Origin: DATARH01 sp963778385
GTDB taxonomy: Bacteria; Pseudomonadota; Alphaproteobacteria; ATCC43930; CGMCC-115725
Direction: 5' to 3'
DNA length: 64,000 nt
NCBI GenBank assembly: GCA_963778385.1
Contig: CAVZUA010000033.1
Coordinates: 62,001 to 126,000, forward strand
The translations under genes were made by a program, and so were the position numbers. Under the pieces are notes generated by a model that was not told where the DNA came from, ran no database searches, and saw only the letters and a program-made list of their open reading frames with translations. Below, piece by piece: positions 9,032 through 19,004 of the stretch (its first letter is position 1; each line of letters starts with the position of its first letter).

Positions 9032-9616
9032 TCACCGGTCAGCGGCTCGGGACTGAAGTTCAGTTGATGGCGGCTGGCGACAAACCTTGCCGACAATGTA
9101 TGCGATCCCTTCCGGCCCCACCTGTGCGATGTGCTGGCACCCTGCCGCAATCTCGCAGTGGTCACCCGCCCGGAACGTCTCGGCCTTATTGTCGCGAACG
9201 ATGGTTATCTCGCCGCTCAGCACCATAAGACGCACATCGAAGTCATGCGCGTGCAGTTCCTCGGAGAAGCCGGGCTTCTGACCACCATTCACGACCTCGA
9301 AACCCTCACGCCGCAGGTCGCTTTCGAAGGCCTCGCGGGTGAGCGGTCCGTTGCGGCGGCGGCCCGACAGCAGGGCGACCCCTTCCGGGCCCACGTGTTC
9401 GGCGTGCATGCAACCTGCCGGGACCTCGAAGCATTGCCCCCGACGAAAGGTAACTGGGGTATTATCGCGCGTAATGGTGATTTCGCCACCCAGGACAAAT
9501 GCCTTGGCATCGAAGTCATGACAATGGTTGGGCGCGACCAGGTTAGGCTTCACGCTGCTGTTCACGACGCGATAGCCCCCGCGCCGCAGGTCTGCTTCGA
9601 ATTCGGCCCTCTTCAT
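9032..9616 (-). CDS. Duplicated-cupin protein
   Basis: The 194-residue protein is two tandem copies of one small cupin domain. The first (residues 1-88) begins MKRAEFEADLRRGGYRVVN and the second (about 92-180) begins LTREAFESDLRREGFEVVN. Each copy has a His-x-His-Asp metal-type motif (NHCHDFD and ELHAHDFD), a conserved GEITI strand and a second motif (VPAGCMH, IAAGCQH). This suggests an internal gene duplication with two potential metal sites. The start at 9616 has AAGGAGAG upstream. It is divergent from an XRE-cupin regulator 38 bases away, which likely controls it. The substrate is unknown. Confidence 0.8.
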   Translation of the reverse strand: MKRAEFEADLRRGGYRVVNSSVKPNLVAPNHCHDFDAKAFVLGGEITITRDNTPVTFRRGQCFEVPAGCMHAEHVGPEGVALLSGRRRNGPLTREAFESDLRREGFEVVNGGQKPGFSEELHAHDFDVRLMVLSGEITIVRDNKAETFRAGDHCEIAAGCQHIAQVGPEGIAYIVGKVCRQPPSTELQSRAADR

Positions 9617-9654
9617 TGCCTCTCTCCTTGCTGGAAGCGGCCCGCTTGTGCACT

Positions 9655-10236
9655 ATGGCGTACATGCTGTCAACTTTAGAGAACGAAGTCAGCCTATCTA
9701 CGGGACGCGCCGTCAAAGGGCAGCGCGAGGCGGCCGGCTTCAGCTTGCGGGTGCTGGCCGCACGCAGCGGCATCTCAGCCTCGATGATCTCGGACATCGA
9801 GCGCGGCACGAAGTCGCCGACCGTCATCACCGTGGTGCGGCTCGCCCAGGCGCTGGGGGTCACCGCCGCGGCTCTGATTGACGGGGGCGCGGGTCCGGCG
9901 CCGCGCATTCGCGTTCTGCGCCGGGGCGAGGCCGCTAGCGGCGAACACCCCGCCCCGTGGCAAAGCCTAGGGCCTGCAGCCCCGGGCAGCCGCGTCGACT
10001 TCGTCCGCTATCAGATCCCTCCGTCTACCGTGCTCGGTCCGTCTATCGCCCACGCTCTCGGCACGGTGGAGCATATGCATGTGGCCACCGGCACCGTCCG
10101 CGTCACGGTGGGCGACGAGACGGCCGAACTCGCCGCCGGCGACAGCTGCAGCTGCCGCACCGACGTCCCGCATGGGGTCGAGAACCCCGACCCGTCGGTC
10201 GAGGCGCTCATCTACCTGATAGTCGAGCGGCGTTGA
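9655..10236 (+). CDS. XRE-family transcriptional regulator with C-terminal cupin sensor domain
   Basis: Residues about 15-75 form an XRE helix-turn-helix (VKGQREAAGFSLRVLAARSG, then ISASMISDIERGTKSPTVIT). Residues about 110-190 form a cupin domain (EHMHVATGTVRVTVGDE, then DVPHGVENPD). This is the SutR/PuuR-like architecture in which the cupin binds a small ligand. Starts at 9655 and 9664 are both possible; neither has a strong ribosome binding site. The gene is divergent from the duplicated-cupin gene with only 38 bases between them. Mutual or autoregulation of a shared promoter is therefore likely. Confidence 0.82.
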   Translation: MAYMLSTLENEVSLSTGRAVKGQREAAGFSLRVLAARSGISASMISDIERGTKSPTVITVVRLAQALGVTAAALIDGGAGPAPRIRVLRRGEAASGEHPAPWQSLGPAAPGSRVDFVRYQIPPSTVLGPSIAHALGTVEHMHVATGTVRVTVGDETAELAAGDSCSCRTDVPHGVENPDPSVEALIYLIVERR

Positions 10237-10360
10237 CCAGGTTCGTTAGCGAGTTGCTGTGGGTTTTAAGCGTCCGGTGCCGTTGGGGCGGGCACGCGTG
10301 TCACGGATCGGTATTGACGCCCGCGACAAGCGCAACTGATTGGAGCGTTCAGGGGCCAGC

Positions 10361-12000
10361 CTGTGTGGAAACGGGGCTTAGACGGCGGTGCTGACGGATT
10401 CCGCGATTGGGGCGGTTGCTTTAGAATCCTGAAGCTCGGGGGCTTCGGGGGTTGGCGATGCATCGGTTCATCGATGGCGAAGATCGGATGCAACAGGCGC
10501 TGCTGCCGCACAGCCTGGAGGATTACGTCGGCGGAGAGAACCCGGTTCGAGTGATCGAGTTTTTCATCGACGAGCTCGACCTTGCCGCCTTGGGGTTTTC
10601 GGGGATGACGCCGGCGGCGACGGGTCGGCCAGCCTACCATCCCTCGACGCTGCTGAAGATTTACCTCTACGGCTATCTCAACCGCGTGCAGTCGAGCCGG
10701 CGGCTCGAACGGGAAGCGCAGCGCAATATCGAGCTGATGTGGCTGACCGGGCGTCTGGCGCCCGACGTCAAGACAATTGCCGACTTCCGCCGGGACAATG
10801 GTGCGGCGATCCGGGCGGTGTGTTCCCAGTTTGTGGTGTTGTGCCGCCGATTGGGCCTGTTCACCCGCGCCGTTGTCGCGATCGACGGCAGCAAGTTCAA
10901 AGCGGTGAACAATCGCGATAAGAACTACACGGTGGCCAAGGTCACCGGGCGGATGGAGCAGGTCGATGCCAGCATCGCGCGTTACCTGCGGGCGCTGGAC
11001 CAGGCCGACCGCGAAGAGAGCGATGTCGCCGAGGCCAAGTCGGGCCGGCTGAAGGAGGAGATTGCCGGCCTGCGCCAGCAGATGCAGGCCTTGAAGGTGA
11101 TGGAGCAGACGGTCCAGGACGCGCCCGACCAGCAGGTTTCGCTGACCGATCCCGACGCCCGATCGATGGCGACCAGCGGCAAAGGCACCGCCACCGTCGG
11201 CTACAATGTGCAGATCGCGGTGGACGCCGAGCACCATCTTATCGTCGCCCACGAGGTGATCAATCAGGGGTACGACCGCCACCAGCTTGCGCCCATGGCG
11301 CTCAAGGCACAGCAGGCCACGGGCTGCGAGCAGGTCACCGCCCTGGCCGACCGCGGCTACTTCAACGGCGATCAGGTCCTGTCCTGCGAAGGCACGGGCG
11401 TCGCGCCTGTCGTGCCCAAGACCCTGACGTCGAGCGGCGCCAAACGCGGCTTCTTCACCCGGCAGGACTTCATCTACGACGCCGAGCACGATCATTACAC
11501 CTGCCCGGCGGGGGCGAAACTCACCAAGGCCAAGCGCCGGGCGGATCACACCGAAGACTTTGACTTCTACCGCCACCTGAGCGCCTGCTTCACTTGCCCG
11601 CTCAAGCCCCGCTGCACACCGACCAAGCTGCGGCGCGTCAAGCGCTGGGAGAATGAGGACGTGCTCGACAGGATGCAGGACCGGCTCGACCGCATGCGAT
11701 GCCATGGGCGTGCGACGACAGACCGTCGAGCACCCGTTTGGAACCCTCAAGGCCTGGATGGGCGCCACCCACTTCCTGACCCGGACCCTCGACAAGGTCC
11801 AAACCGAGATGAGCCTCCACGTTCTGGCCTATAACCTGAAGCGAATGATCACGATCTTCGGTGTGCGATCGCTGATGGCGGCGATCAGGACCTGATCACC
11901 TCGCGCAAACCCGCGCCGATCAATCAGCGGGCGGGTGCCTCGATCCGATCCTCCGGCAAACCCAGCGCAAGCCCAAACCGTATGACACGTTTTTCCACAG
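10361..12000 (+). mobile_element. IS1182-family element with imperfect terminal repeats
   Basis: CTGTGTGGAAACG at 10361-10373 and CGTTTTTCCACAG at 11988-12000 form an imperfect inverted repeat bracketing a single transposase gene. The outermost base positions and any target duplication were not resolved. Confidence 0.6.
10458..11895 (+). pseudogene. IS1182-family transposase, frameshifted near 11,700
   Basis: The N-terminal part (MHRFIDGEDRMQQALLPHSL onward) has the DUF772/DDE layout of IS1182 transposases: VVAIDGSKFKAVN gives the first Asp and VTALADRGYFNG the second. The Cys-rich block FTCPLKPRCT follows. At about 11,697 the frame shifts, and the conserved end (RRQTVEHPFGTLKAWMGATH, then NLKRMITIFG), which includes the catalytic Glu, continues in another frame to 11,895. 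A two-base deletion after LDRM would explain this. The protein is probably inactive unless the indel is a sequencing error. Confidence 0.82.
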
Positions 12001-12508
12001 TCTCGGGCAGATTCAGACTTCAAGGTAACGGTGACTTCGAGGGCTGAAAATTCGCCAAGAGCGGACATTCTTGAACCGGGAGAGGCAGGAGCAGCCCTGC
12101 TCACCGCACGATGCAATACGGCCATGTTGCTATCGGATTTGCTACCGAACTGGATAGCCTCGTTGGGGACGCGAGAGGACGTTCCGAGTACCGACGACTT
12201 AACCTGACCGATTAATCAACACATTGGGCGATCAGACGGGATTGCCCAAGATGCCCGGCGGCGAACAAGAAGCTCGCATAGCGATGAACATGCGCGTCGG
12301 CCGATCTTAAGAACCTGATGCCGGATACTACGAGGTCCGGCGAGTTTGAATCACAGCTCAAGTCAGCCATTGCCACCGAAATTGCCACCGGAACAATGAG
12401 CACAAGGCATGAGCGGATGGAACCGAATGGCACGTGCGAGTGAAAAAACTGATCCTTTTCAATATATTTGGGCACGCGCTGGCAGAGCACGGTATGAACG
12501 CCTTAGAA
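12001..12508. other. Gene-free region before the tRNA-Ser fragment
   Basis: I see no supported gene in these roughly 500 bases. The 5' half of a tRNA-Ser is not present immediately upstream of the 3' fragment at 12,509. Confidence 0.45.
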
Positions 12509-12569
12509 TTGCTAAACCGTTATACGGTTAACCCCCGTATCGTGGGTTCGAATCCCATCCCCTCCGCCA
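12509..12569 (+). other. 3' fragment of tRNA-Ser(GCU), likely attachment-site scar
   Basis: From the anticodon loop TTGCTAA (12509-12515) onward, the sequence matches the 3' part of a serine tRNA with anticodon GCU. The anticodon 3' stem ACCGT and a long class II variable arm come first. The T-arm GTGGGTTCGAATCCCAT and the acceptor end CCCTCCGCCA follow. The 5' half (acceptor, D-arm, anticodon 5' stem) is missing. Fragments running from the anticodon loop to CCA are what tyrosine integrases leave when an element integrates into a tRNA gene. Confidence 0.75.
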
Positions 12570-12626
12570 CCTCCATCAAAATAGCAAGCGATCGCCTCAG
12601 CTGAGACATTCGGGTGCGAAACGGCG

Positions 12627-15600
12627 CTATCCGGATTTCCGCCGCAGCCGGGCGCTGCGTTCGCGAAGCGTCTGGAATGTGACGTACAGCATTGGAATAA
12701 CGAAGATCCCGACTGCACTCGCGGCGATCATGCCGGCGAAGACGGGCGTGCCGACATTATGCCGGCTGATCTGCGCAGCCCCCTTGGCGATGACCAGCGG
12801 ATAGACGCCGAGAATGAAGGCGAAGGATGTCATCATCACGGCACGAAACCGCATCTGCGCGCCGAGCACCGCGGCTTCGCGGATGTCCTTGCCCCGCTCG
12901 CGCTGGTCCTTGGCGAATTCGACGATGAGAATGCCGTTCTTTGCCGCCATCGCGATCAGCACCACCAGCCCGATCTGGCCGTAAAGGTCGAGCGACAAGT
13001 GGAAGACGAGGATGCCGAGAAAGGCGCCGAGGACCCCGATCGGCACGGACAGCAGTACCGGAACCGGAATGATCAGGCTCTCGTAGAGCGCTACCAGGAA
13101 CAGAAACGCAAACAGCACGGCGAGGCCGAGAATGGCGCCGGTCTGTCCGGACGCGGCCACCTCTTGATAGGCGGTGCCAGTCCACTCATAGCCGTAGCCT
13201 GTGGGCAGCGTCTTGGCCGAGACGTCCGCCATGGCGGCGATCGCGGCGCCGGATGAGGCGCTCGGCGACGGACTGCCCTGGATCGGGATTGCCCGGTAGT
13301 TATTGTAGCGGGTGATCACCTGCGGACCGACGATCACCCGCGCTTCAGCGATCGACCGGAGCGGGACATCGGTGCCGAATTTGTTGCGGATGTAGATCTG
13401 CCACAGCGAAGACACGTCGCGGCGGTCGGCCGCCTCGCCCTGGATATTGACCTGCCAAACGCGCCCGAAGAGATTGAAGTTGTTGATATAGATGCCCCCC
13501 AGCGTGGCCTGCAACGCGCCGAAGACGTCGTTCATGCCAAGTCCCAGCGCCTGCGCCTTTTCGCGGTCGATGTCGAGATAGATCGAGGGGTTGCTGGCGG
13601 TGTAGGTCGAGAACACGCGGGTAAGCTGGGGGTCGCCATTGGCGTTGGCGATGAGCCCTTGCATAACGCTGTTCATCGCGGCGGGCTCCTGGCCCTCCAA
13701 CGCTTCCAGGTCGTATTCGAAGCCGCCCGTCGTCGACAGACCGATGATCGGCGGCAGGTTGAAGGCGAAAACGCTGGCAGTACGCACTTCTCGGCCCTCG
13801 GCGAAGACGCGGCCGATCAGCGCCTGCGCCGAGTTCGGCGGCCCCGGCGCGATCCTCGAACGGTTTCAATAGCGCCACAATGAAGCCCGTATTCGGCTCA
13901 TTGACTCCGTCGATGATCGAAAAACCATTGATCGAGAAGATTTTGTCGACTTGCGGCATCTGCTGCAGCAACTTCGTGATGCGGCTGACTGCCTCGCGGG
14001 TGCGATAGACCGAGGCGCCGTCGGGCAGCTGCACGTTGACGAAAAACGCGCCCTGATCCTCCTCCGGCAGGAAGCCGGTCGGTGTTCGCAGCGTCAGCAT
14101 GGCAATCGCGCCAGCGCTGACGGCGACGAGCAAGAGGCCGAATATCGAGAGGCGCACCAGCCGGCGCACGATCGCGGCGTAGCCGTCGCGGACATTGTCG
14201 ATGCGGCGTAGCACCCAGCCCATCGGCCCGCGCCTCACCCCGTGATGGCGCAGGAAAAGCGCGCACAACGCAGGCGACAAGGTCAGCGCGTTGAGCGCCG
14301 AGATCAGCATCGCGACGCTGATCGTGACGGCAAACTGCCGGAATAACTGTCCGGAGATGCCTGGGATGAACGCCACCGGCACAAACACCGAAAGCAGCAC
14401 CAAGGTAATGGCGATGATCGGCGCGGTGATCTCCGTCATCGCCTGTTTCGTGGCCTCGCTCGGGGTCAGCTGCGGGTTCTCCTCCAGCACCCGCTCGACA
14501 TTTTCGACCACGACGATCGCGTCGTCGACGAGGATGCCGATCGCCAGCACCATGGCCAGCAACGAAACGGTGTTGGCGGAATAGCCGAGCACCAGAAGCA
14601 CCGCGAAGGCGCCGATGAGGCTGACCGGCACTGCGATCGCCGGGATGAGCGTGGCGCGCAGGCTGCCGAGAAAGACGAAGACCACGATCACGACCAGACC
14701 GAAGGCGATGGCCAGCGTCACCAGCACGTCGTGGATCGTCGCCCGCACGAAGGTCGTCGTGTCGTAGTTGACGACATAATGGAGCCCTGGTGGAAAGCGC
14801 TTGGAGAGGCGGTCCATCGTCGCGATGACCGCCGAGGCGGTGTTGACCGCATTGGCCCCCGGCGACAAATACAAGCCGAGCGCGACCGCCGGTTCGCCGT
14901 TGTAGCGCCCTTCGACATCCTCATTTTGAGCGCCCAGCTCGACACGGGCGACGTCACGCACGCGCAGCATCGAGCCGTCGGGGTTGGCGCGCAGCACGAT
15001 GTCGCCGAACTGCTCCGGTGTCTTCAATCGCCCCTTGGTCTCGATATTGATCTGGAATTGCTGGTCGTGCGCGATCGGCCGCGCACCGATACGGCCGACC
15101 GGCGCCTGAACGTTCTGCGCCTGGATCGCGCTAATCAGGTCCGCCGGGGTCAGGCTCAGATTGTCGAGGCGCTTGGTGTCGAACCAGATGCGCATCGAGT
15201 AATTCAGCGCGCCAAAGATGCGCGCCTGCCCGACACCCGGCACCCGTGACAGCACGTCGATGATGTTGATGACCGCGTAATTGGTGATGAACAGAGGGTC
15301 TTGCTGGCCATTCTCGCTGTAGAGCGAGAGGAATTGCAGCACTGCCGAGGATTTCTTCTGGACGGTAAGGCCTTCGAGTTGGACTTCGGCAGGCAATTGC
15401 GCCAGCGCGGTCTGCACCCGGTTGTTGACGTTGACGGTGTTGATGTCCGGATCGGTGCCGAGGTCAAAACTGACCGTCAGACTGTAGGACCCGTCATTGC
15501 CGCTCGTCGACTTCATGTAGATCATCTTGTCGACGCCGACGACCTGGGCCTCGATCGGCTGCGCGACGCTGGCTTCGACGACGGCGGCCGAGGCGCCGGG

Positions 15601-15750
15601 ATAGGTCGCGGTGACCTGCACCTGCGGCGGCACGATATCCGGCAACTGCGCGACGGGAATGCGGGTCAGCGCCAGCAGGCCGGCGATCGTGATAACGACC
15701 GCGATGACTCCCGCCAAGCGCGGCCGATCGATAAAGGTATCGGAGATCAC
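12627..15750 (-). pseudogene. RND (HAE1/AcrB-type) multidrug efflux pump, frameshifted
   Basis: The two halves together give about 1,036 residues, the normal size of an inner-membrane RND proton antiporter. The N-terminal half (15,750 to about 13,860) includes the transmembrane-4 proton-relay pair in GILVDDAIVVVENVER. The C-terminal half (about 13,850 to 12,627) includes the relay Lys in AMAAKNGILIVEFAKDQRER. The frame changes near 13,850-13,862: LKPFEDR must join PNSAQALIGRVFAEG. The ATG overlaps the adaptor stop by 4 bp, so the genes are translationally coupled. No outer-membrane channel gene is adjacent. The single break could be a mutation or a base-calling error. Confidence 0.88.
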
Positions 15751-16925
15751 GGCCGGACTCCCGGCGAGCCGACCGATGGCGCCGGCGTTGCCGGGCCGGG
15801 CAATACCGCCTCGCCGGCGCGAACCCGTTGCAAACCCTCGGTGACAACCAGTTCGCCTTCTTTCAACCCATTGGTGATCACCGCCAAGGAGGGCGTCGAC
15901 TGGCCCTGTTGAATACGGCGAACCTCTGCCTTGTTCTGCGCATCGACGACGTAGACATAGTCGCCCTGTTGGTCCGCCAGCACGGCGGCGCGGGGGATCG
16001 CCAGCACCGTGATCGGCTGCACGCCCTCGATCAGCACGGTCACGAATTCGCCGTCGACGAGCTCGCGCGGTACCGGCTCGGTTGGCGGCAGGCCGGGGAT
16101 CAGAGGGTTGGGCAGGATCGCACGTACCGTCAGGGTGTCGGTATTTTCCGCAACCGTCGGCGAAACGTAATCGAGCTTGCCATCGGACCCGTAGATTTTC
16201 CCGTTCGGCAGGCGCACCTTCACGACAACCGCGTTAAATCCGCCCTTGGGTCCATAGCGGGCGCGGAGGTCGAGCCCGGCTCGCACGGAGACGGAAAAGA
16301 GCGCGTATATCGGATCCTGGCTGACGATGCTTGTCAGGGTGCCGCTGCTCGGCGAAACGACGTTGCCTTCGGTAACCTGAGTCGCGGTAATTCTGCCGTC
16401 GATCGGCGCGTAGATGCTGGTGTAGCCGAGATTGATCGCGGCGGTCTCAACCTGCGCTTGCGCCCCGTCGATCTGCGCAGCCAAGGAGCGCTCAGCGGCG
16501 AGCGCGGAATCGACATTGGATTGCTGGCCCGCAACGGTGGACAGAAGCGCCTGTGCGCGCCGCAGGCTGATCAACGCGTTCCGGTGCTGCGCTTCGAGCT
16601 GCTCGGCATTGGCCTTTGCCGCATCGACCAGCGCCTGAAAAGGCGGGCGCTCGATCTCGTAGAGGAGATCGCCCTTTTTGACCTCGGCCCCTTCGACAAA
16701 GTGCCGTTTTTCGAGAAAACCGGTGACGCGGGCGACGATGGCCACCCGGTTCACCGCCTGAAGTCGGCCGATAAATTCGTCGCTCTGCGTGATCTGCTGC
16801 GGCTCGACCCGCACCACGCCAACCGCGGGTGGCCCGCTGCCCGGGCCCTGGGCCGCCGCTTGCGCCGACATGAATGCCAGCGCGAGAGCCATCGTCAGGC
16901 AAAAAGCGTCAGCCGTCCTACTCAT
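15747..16925 (-). CDS. RND efflux periplasmic adaptor (membrane fusion protein)
   Basis: The start at 16,925 is chosen because it opens a signal peptide (AFCLTMALALAFMSAQAAAQ) and has a purine-rich GGGGGGCTAGG just upstream. The 392-residue product has the lipoyl halves (IVARVTGFLEKRHFVEGAEV, then NLGYTSIYAPIDGRI) flanking an alpha-helical hairpin (residues about 110-180). A beta-barrel and membrane-proximal domain follow. It links the inner-membrane RND pump to an outer-membrane channel. The stop overlaps the pump start by 4 bp. No TetR-type regulator is adjacent. Confidence 0.9.
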   Translation of the reverse strand: MSRTADAFCLTMALALAFMSAQAAAQGPGSGPPAVGVVRVEPQQITQSDEFIGRLQAVNRVAIVARVTGFLEKRHFVEGAEVKKGDLLYEIERPPFQALVDAAKANAEQLEAQHRNALISLRRAQALLSTVAGQQSNVDSALAAERSLAAQIDGAQAQVETAAINLGYTSIYAPIDGRITATQVTEGNVVSPSSGTLTSIVSQDPIYALFSVSVRAGLDLRARYGPKGGFNAVVVKVRLPNGKIYGSDGKLDYVSPTVAENTDTLTVRAILPNPLIPGLPPTEPVPRELVDGEFVTVLIEGVQPITVLAIPRAAVLADQQGDYVYVVDAQNKAEVRRIQQGQSTPSLAVITNGLKEGELVVTEGLQRVRAGEAVLPGPATPAPSVGSPGVRP

Positions 16926-17811
16926 CCTAGCCCCCCGCAGGTAGCCATCCGGAAGCGACAGCCACCGGTCGCCGACAAAACGTCCAAGGGCTCCACCCAG
17001 CTTGGACGAGGCGGTGCGCCCGATCGTGACTTTGCGCAGCGCGTCGCGGGTCAATATTTCACGAGTTGGCGGTGCGGCTCCATCTTATCCGACCGCACAC
17101 GGGACTCCGGCGACAGAGCGGGATCGCGAACGGTTTGGCCGACCGTCGGGACAGCATCGACGTCGCGGTCGGCACTATCCCGCAAATCCGTGGCCCCCCA
17201 ACACATGTCACGGAGGGATCGAAATGCCCGGCAGCTGGGTCGCCAGGCCGCCGGGAGGCGGCCGAGACGATTGATCAGAAGCCGATTCGGCGCATTAGAA
17301 TGGCCAAGCCACCCGGCTCCCGAGCGGTCGCCGTGGTAGAGACACCACAGTCCGGATAACTGATACGCCGACGAACGCTTGCGGTGCGATTGAGACACCC
17401 AGGCTAAATCACCGTACGCATACTGATGTCCTTGGCGTACCGTCCTGCAAACCTTCGGCGCCGTCACCGCTCTGGGCAAGCTTTGGTCGAGTGCGTATTG
17501 AGGGGCGGCAATCCGCATCCGCCCGTCGTAGCTTGACCCGAGCCCGGTTATCTGCGGCCTTTTTGAAGGGCTTTTGCGGATGAAGTAGGATACGAAATCC
17601 AACTGGCTCCCGTTGGATCATCCGAGAGACCGCGTTCGTGCGTGCCGATCGATCAGACGATCGGGACTAGCGGAAACCGGCTAACTGAATTTCCTGACCA
17701 GACCGCCGAACGCGAGAACGACAAGCAACGCAGCGCCCCATTCGAGCATGATCGTGCCTCCGACGGCCGCGCTGTCTTGTGCCGGCCGCTTGTGATGAAG
17801 AACCGAGGTTG
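16926..17811. other. Gene-free region of about 890 bp
   Basis: Several frames are open on both strands because of base composition, but none shows a recognisable domain or a good ribosome binding site. I see nothing I can support here. Confidence 0.45.
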
Positions 17812-17845
17812 GGGATGTGCCGGGGAGAGTATCCCGGCACATCCC
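17812..17845 (-). terminator. 13-bp perfect hairpin after the RTX-type gene
   Basis: GGGATGTGCCGGG (17812-17824) and CCCGGCACATCCC (17833-17845) are perfect complements with an 8-nt loop. It lies 9 bases beyond the stop of the leftward RTX-type gene, where a terminator is expected, although no U-run follows. Confidence 0.55.
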
Positions 17846-17854
17846 GTTTCTTGC

Positions 17855-18547
17855 CTACGAGTGGAAGAAGGTGGCGTCGACGCCGGTAACGTACTTCAGC
17901 AGCAGCGTCGACCCGTCGGAGAAGGAGATCAGCGTATCCGTACCACCGACCACCGTGGAGTTCGCGGCAACGGTTGCGGGGCTGTCGGGCGTCTGGATGG
18001 AGTCACCCGCCGCCTGGCTGAACCCGATGACCGTGTCGGCGAAGCCGGGCCCGCCATCCACGAAGGTGGCATTGGTCCCGCCCAGATAGGCAGTCGCGGT
18101 GCCGCCGCCGACGACCGAGTCTCCGCCCGAGCCGCCTGACGCATCGCTCGCATAGACGGTATCGCTGCCGGAGCCGAGCACGATCAGGTTGCCGTCGCCG
18201 ATAATCCCGAGCGTGTTGTTGCCGCCGTCGGCCGACACGGTGTCGTGGTTGCCGATCGCCCAGGTGGTGTCGTCTCCCGTACCGTCGGTGACCGACACGT
18301 TGTCGCCAATGAAGCCGACCAGGTTGCTGCCATTCAGGCCGCTGATGCTGCTTGAATTGCCGCTCGCCCAGATCGTGTCGTTGCCGACATCGCCGGTCAG
18401 CGAATTGTTGTCGCCGACTGATCCGCCCTCGTTGAAGTGGTCCACGCTGAGCTGTGGCTTTTGCTCGAAGGAGGACTGCGATGCCGAGGACGAGTTACAG
18501 GCCGGAAGGGATCGTCGCCAAGTTGCGGCAGGTTGACCAATCGGCAC
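17855..18547 (-). CDS. RTX-like beta-roll protein, probable type I secretion substrate (possibly 5'-truncated)
   Basis: The 230-residue product is rich in G, D, N, S and T with repeats such as GDNNSLTGDVGNDTIWASGN and GGNNTLGIIGDGN, which form calcium-binding beta-rolls. The C-terminus (DTVIGFSQAAGDSI, then DTLISFSDGSTLLLKYV and VDATFF) matches the uncleaved secretion signal end seen in alphaproteobacterial type I substrates. The first 25 residues look unlike the rest, so the true N-terminus may have been lost or frameshifted near 18,470. No ABC/MFP secretion genes are nearby. Confidence 0.6.
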   Translation of the reverse strand: MPIGQPAATWRRSLPACNSSSASQSSFEQKPQLSVDHFNEGGSVGDNNSLTGDVGNDTIWASGNSSSISGLNGSNLVGFIGDNVSVTDGTGDDTTWAIGNHDTVSADGGNNTLGIIGDGNLIVLGSGSDTVYASDASGGSGGDSVVGGGTATAYLGGTNATFVDGGPGFADTVIGFSQAAGDSIQTPDSPATVAANSTVVGGTDTLISFSDGSTLLLKYVTGVDATFFHS

Positions 18548-18573
18548 GCTCCATTGCCGTTGTCCGCATATTC

Positions 18574-18591
18574 GACCTGCATTTGCAGGTC
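18574..18591. promoter_or_regulatory. 18-bp palindrome upstream of the RTX-type gene
   Basis: GACCTGCA-TT-TGCAGGTC is a perfect palindrome 27 bases before the RTX-type gene start. The size and position fit an operator for a dimeric regulator, but no regulator can be named. Confidence 0.35.
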
Positions 18592-18767
18592 AAAAGCAGG
18601 TAATGGGGTCGAAAAAACAGTTCGCTATCTACTAGGAAACCAACGATACGCTGCGGTCATTTTGCCAAAATCTTTAGAAACGTTGCCAAAATATAGTGAT
18701 AAACCGAGAAAATATCTGGGACAGACAGATTAATTTTACGTGTCAAATCGTAATATTATCGAAAATA

Positions 18768-19004
18768 TCATTTCGTATTATTCTTGCGCATAGATAATTC
18801 CCAAGCTTTCCACTCCTCTAGGTATTTTCTGAAGCCCTCTACGTCTGGAATCGTCTCCATATGCTTGCCCCGCGGTGGTTCGTCAAAACCTGGAAACCAA
18901 CGAAAATTATCCGGGAGTACTAATATGGCAGTCGGAGCATTCCCTGCACGCTCGTCCGCCTCTTCTTCGAGCCGGCGCACACGCCGTTCAAGGCTACGCA
19001 ACAT
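18768..19004 (-). CDS. Small hypothetical protein downstream of the DUF5681 gene
   Basis: The ATG at 19,004 is fixed by AAGGAGGAG seven bases upstream, which lies inside the end of the DUF5681 gene; the two genes overlap by 11 bp. The 78-residue product starts with a charged helix (MLRSLERRVRRLEEEADERA) and continues with a Trp/Pro-rich segment (LPDNFRWFPGFDEPPRG). It probably works with the upstream gene product; the function is unknown. Confidence 0.7.
   Translation of the reverse strand: MLRSLERRVRRLEEEADERAGNAPTAILVLPDNFRWFPGFDEPPRGKHMETIPDVEGFRKYLEEWKAWELSMRKNNTK

Noticed and set aside
12512..12718. Minus-strand frame reading GDGIRTHDTGV
   Set aside because: This is the well-known spurious translation of the reverse strand of a tRNA-Ser 3' end; no gene is supported.
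15828..17339. A 503-codon plus-strand frame
   Set aside because: It lies antisense to the adaptor gene, and its composition (Arg/Asp/Gly-rich, no motifs) is that expected of the complement of a GC-rich gene.
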